Positions 45,501 to 46,022 of a stretch of DNA of 46,022 nt are shown piece after piece. The stretch comes from Pseudomonadota bacterium (GTDB lineage Bacteria; Pseudomonadota; Alphaproteobacteria; Reyranellales; Reyranellaceae), in the NCBI GenBank assembly GCA_018240685.1, contig JAFEFG010000029.1, positions 1 to 46,022 of the forward strand, read 5' to 3'. Numbering within the stretch: the stretch's first letter is position 1; every line of letters begins with the position of its first letter. The notes under the pieces were generated by a model, which was not told the origin of the DNA, ran no database searches, and saw only the letters and a list, made by a program, of their open reading frames with translations. The position numbers were made by a program, and so were the translations under genes.

Positions 45501-46022
45501 TTAGCGGCGGCCGAAGAGCGCGATCAACTCCAGATGCGCCGACCACAGGAACTGATCGATCGGCATCAATTTCTCCAGCCGGTATCCGCCCTCCTGCAGG
45601 ACGCGTGCGTCGCGCGCAAAGCTGCCTGGATCGCAGGAGGCGTAGACGATGCGCGGCACCCGCGATGAGGCAAGCTCCGCCGACTGAGCCGCCGCGCCGG
45701 CGCGAGGTGGATCGAGCAGCACCGCATCGAAGGCGTCGAGTTCCTTGCCCGCGAGCGGGTTGCGGAACAGGTCGCGGCGATGGGTTTGCACGCGGTTGCC
45801 GCCGATCCGGCGCGCCGTGGCGTCGGCTGCGGCGACGCTCGGCGCATCACTCTCATAGAGAGCGAGCTTGCCGGGCCAGCCGAGGGAGAGTGCGCCAATG
45901 CCGGCAAACAGATCCGCCAGGCGCGGCGCCCCACCGGTCCAGGCCGAGACTGCCGTCCGCATTGCCTGCTCCCCACGCTTGGTCGCCTGCAGGAAGGCAC
46001 CCGGCGGCGGCTGCACGGTCGT
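45501..46022 (-). CDS. RNA m5U methyltransferase (RlmD/RlmC/TrmA family), C-terminal part
   Basis: The 173-residue fragment runs off the right edge, where its 5' half lies. It shows the family's FLQATKRGEQAM lead-in, the SAM-binding DLFAGIGALSLG, LDPPRAGA, the catalytic Cys motif VYASCDPGSFARD and the terminal SAHLELIALF with the proton-abstracting Glu. These enzymes methylate U in tRNA or 23S rRNA. The missing N-terminus would tell RlmD/RlmC from TrmA. The gene ends at TAA 45501 and is followed by the SDR gene 42 bases on. Confidence 0.9.
   Translation of the reverse strand, partial: TTVQPPPGAFLQATKRGEQAMRTAVSAWTGGAPRLADLFAGIGALSLGWPGKLALYESDAPSVAAADATARRIGGNRVQTHRRDLFRNPLAGKELDAFDAVLLDPPRAGAAAQSAELASSRVPRIVYASCDPGSFARDARVLQEGGYRLEKLMPIDQFLWSAHLELIALFGRR

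Overview
The window is a gene-dense, high-GC chromosomal segment that looks alphaproteobacterial. The evidence is the order tig-clpP-clpX-lon on the minus strand, the linkage of nnr to a glnB-glnA pair, a tRNA-His with an encoded G-1, and many acyl-CoA, Bug-type and CO-dehydrogenase-type genes of the kind found in metabolically versatile soil or freshwater members (Rhodospirillales, Reyranella or Bradyrhizobium-like lineages). The genus is inference. I see no insertion sequence, integrase, prophage, CRISPR array, rRNA or replication origin. No stretch over 300 bases lacks a gene.

Layout. 1-4100 is a proteostasis block: trigger factor, ClpP, ClpX and the start of Lon, with an apparent heat-shock (RpoH-type) promoter before lon. 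4120-5893 holds tRNA-Leu(UAG), the NAD(P)HX repair enzyme and tRNA-His(GUG). 5949-8581 holds two tandem paralogous TetR regulators and a PLP aminotransferase. 8692-10623 is the nitrogen module: a sigma-54 type promoter, the PII gene glnB, glutamine synthetase glnA and a strong terminator. 10685-20827 is catabolic: an epoxide-hydrolase-like enzyme; an HTD2-type hydratase coupled to a family III CoA-transferase; a TauD-type dioxygenase; two small unknown proteins; a Bug solute-binding protein with a tartrate/malate dehydrogenase; and a deacylase/monooxygenase/phytanoyl-dioxygenase module. 20984-26008 is a TetR regulator facing an RND efflux pair across a 35-bp palindromic operator. 26069-26710 is pyroglutamyl peptidase.

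26795-31192 is a form II (AYRGAGR-type) CO-dehydrogenase-like set, coxG, a 41-residue membrane micro-ORF, coxS, coxL and coxM, read right to left and closed by a good terminator. A membrane GH17 protein (31220-33154) sits just upstream. 33249-36102 is a probable operon of an MDR oxidoreductase, an SDR and an M14-like peptidase, running away from a plus-strand set (36208-38979) of MaoC hydratase, CitE-like lyase, ExoD protein and a class D beta-lactamase. The right end holds an acyl-CoA dehydrogenase, a D-glutamate cyclase family protein overlapping a CHASE2 adenylate cyclase, erpA, xthA, another SDR and the 3' part of an RNA m5U methyltransferase.

The most interesting items are the detached, translationally coupled CoxG tail anchor, the long palindrome at the RND locus, the regulatory promoters before glnB and lon, and the compact catabolic modules whose substrates are unknown. 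Nothing here is clearly a new defence or mobile system.
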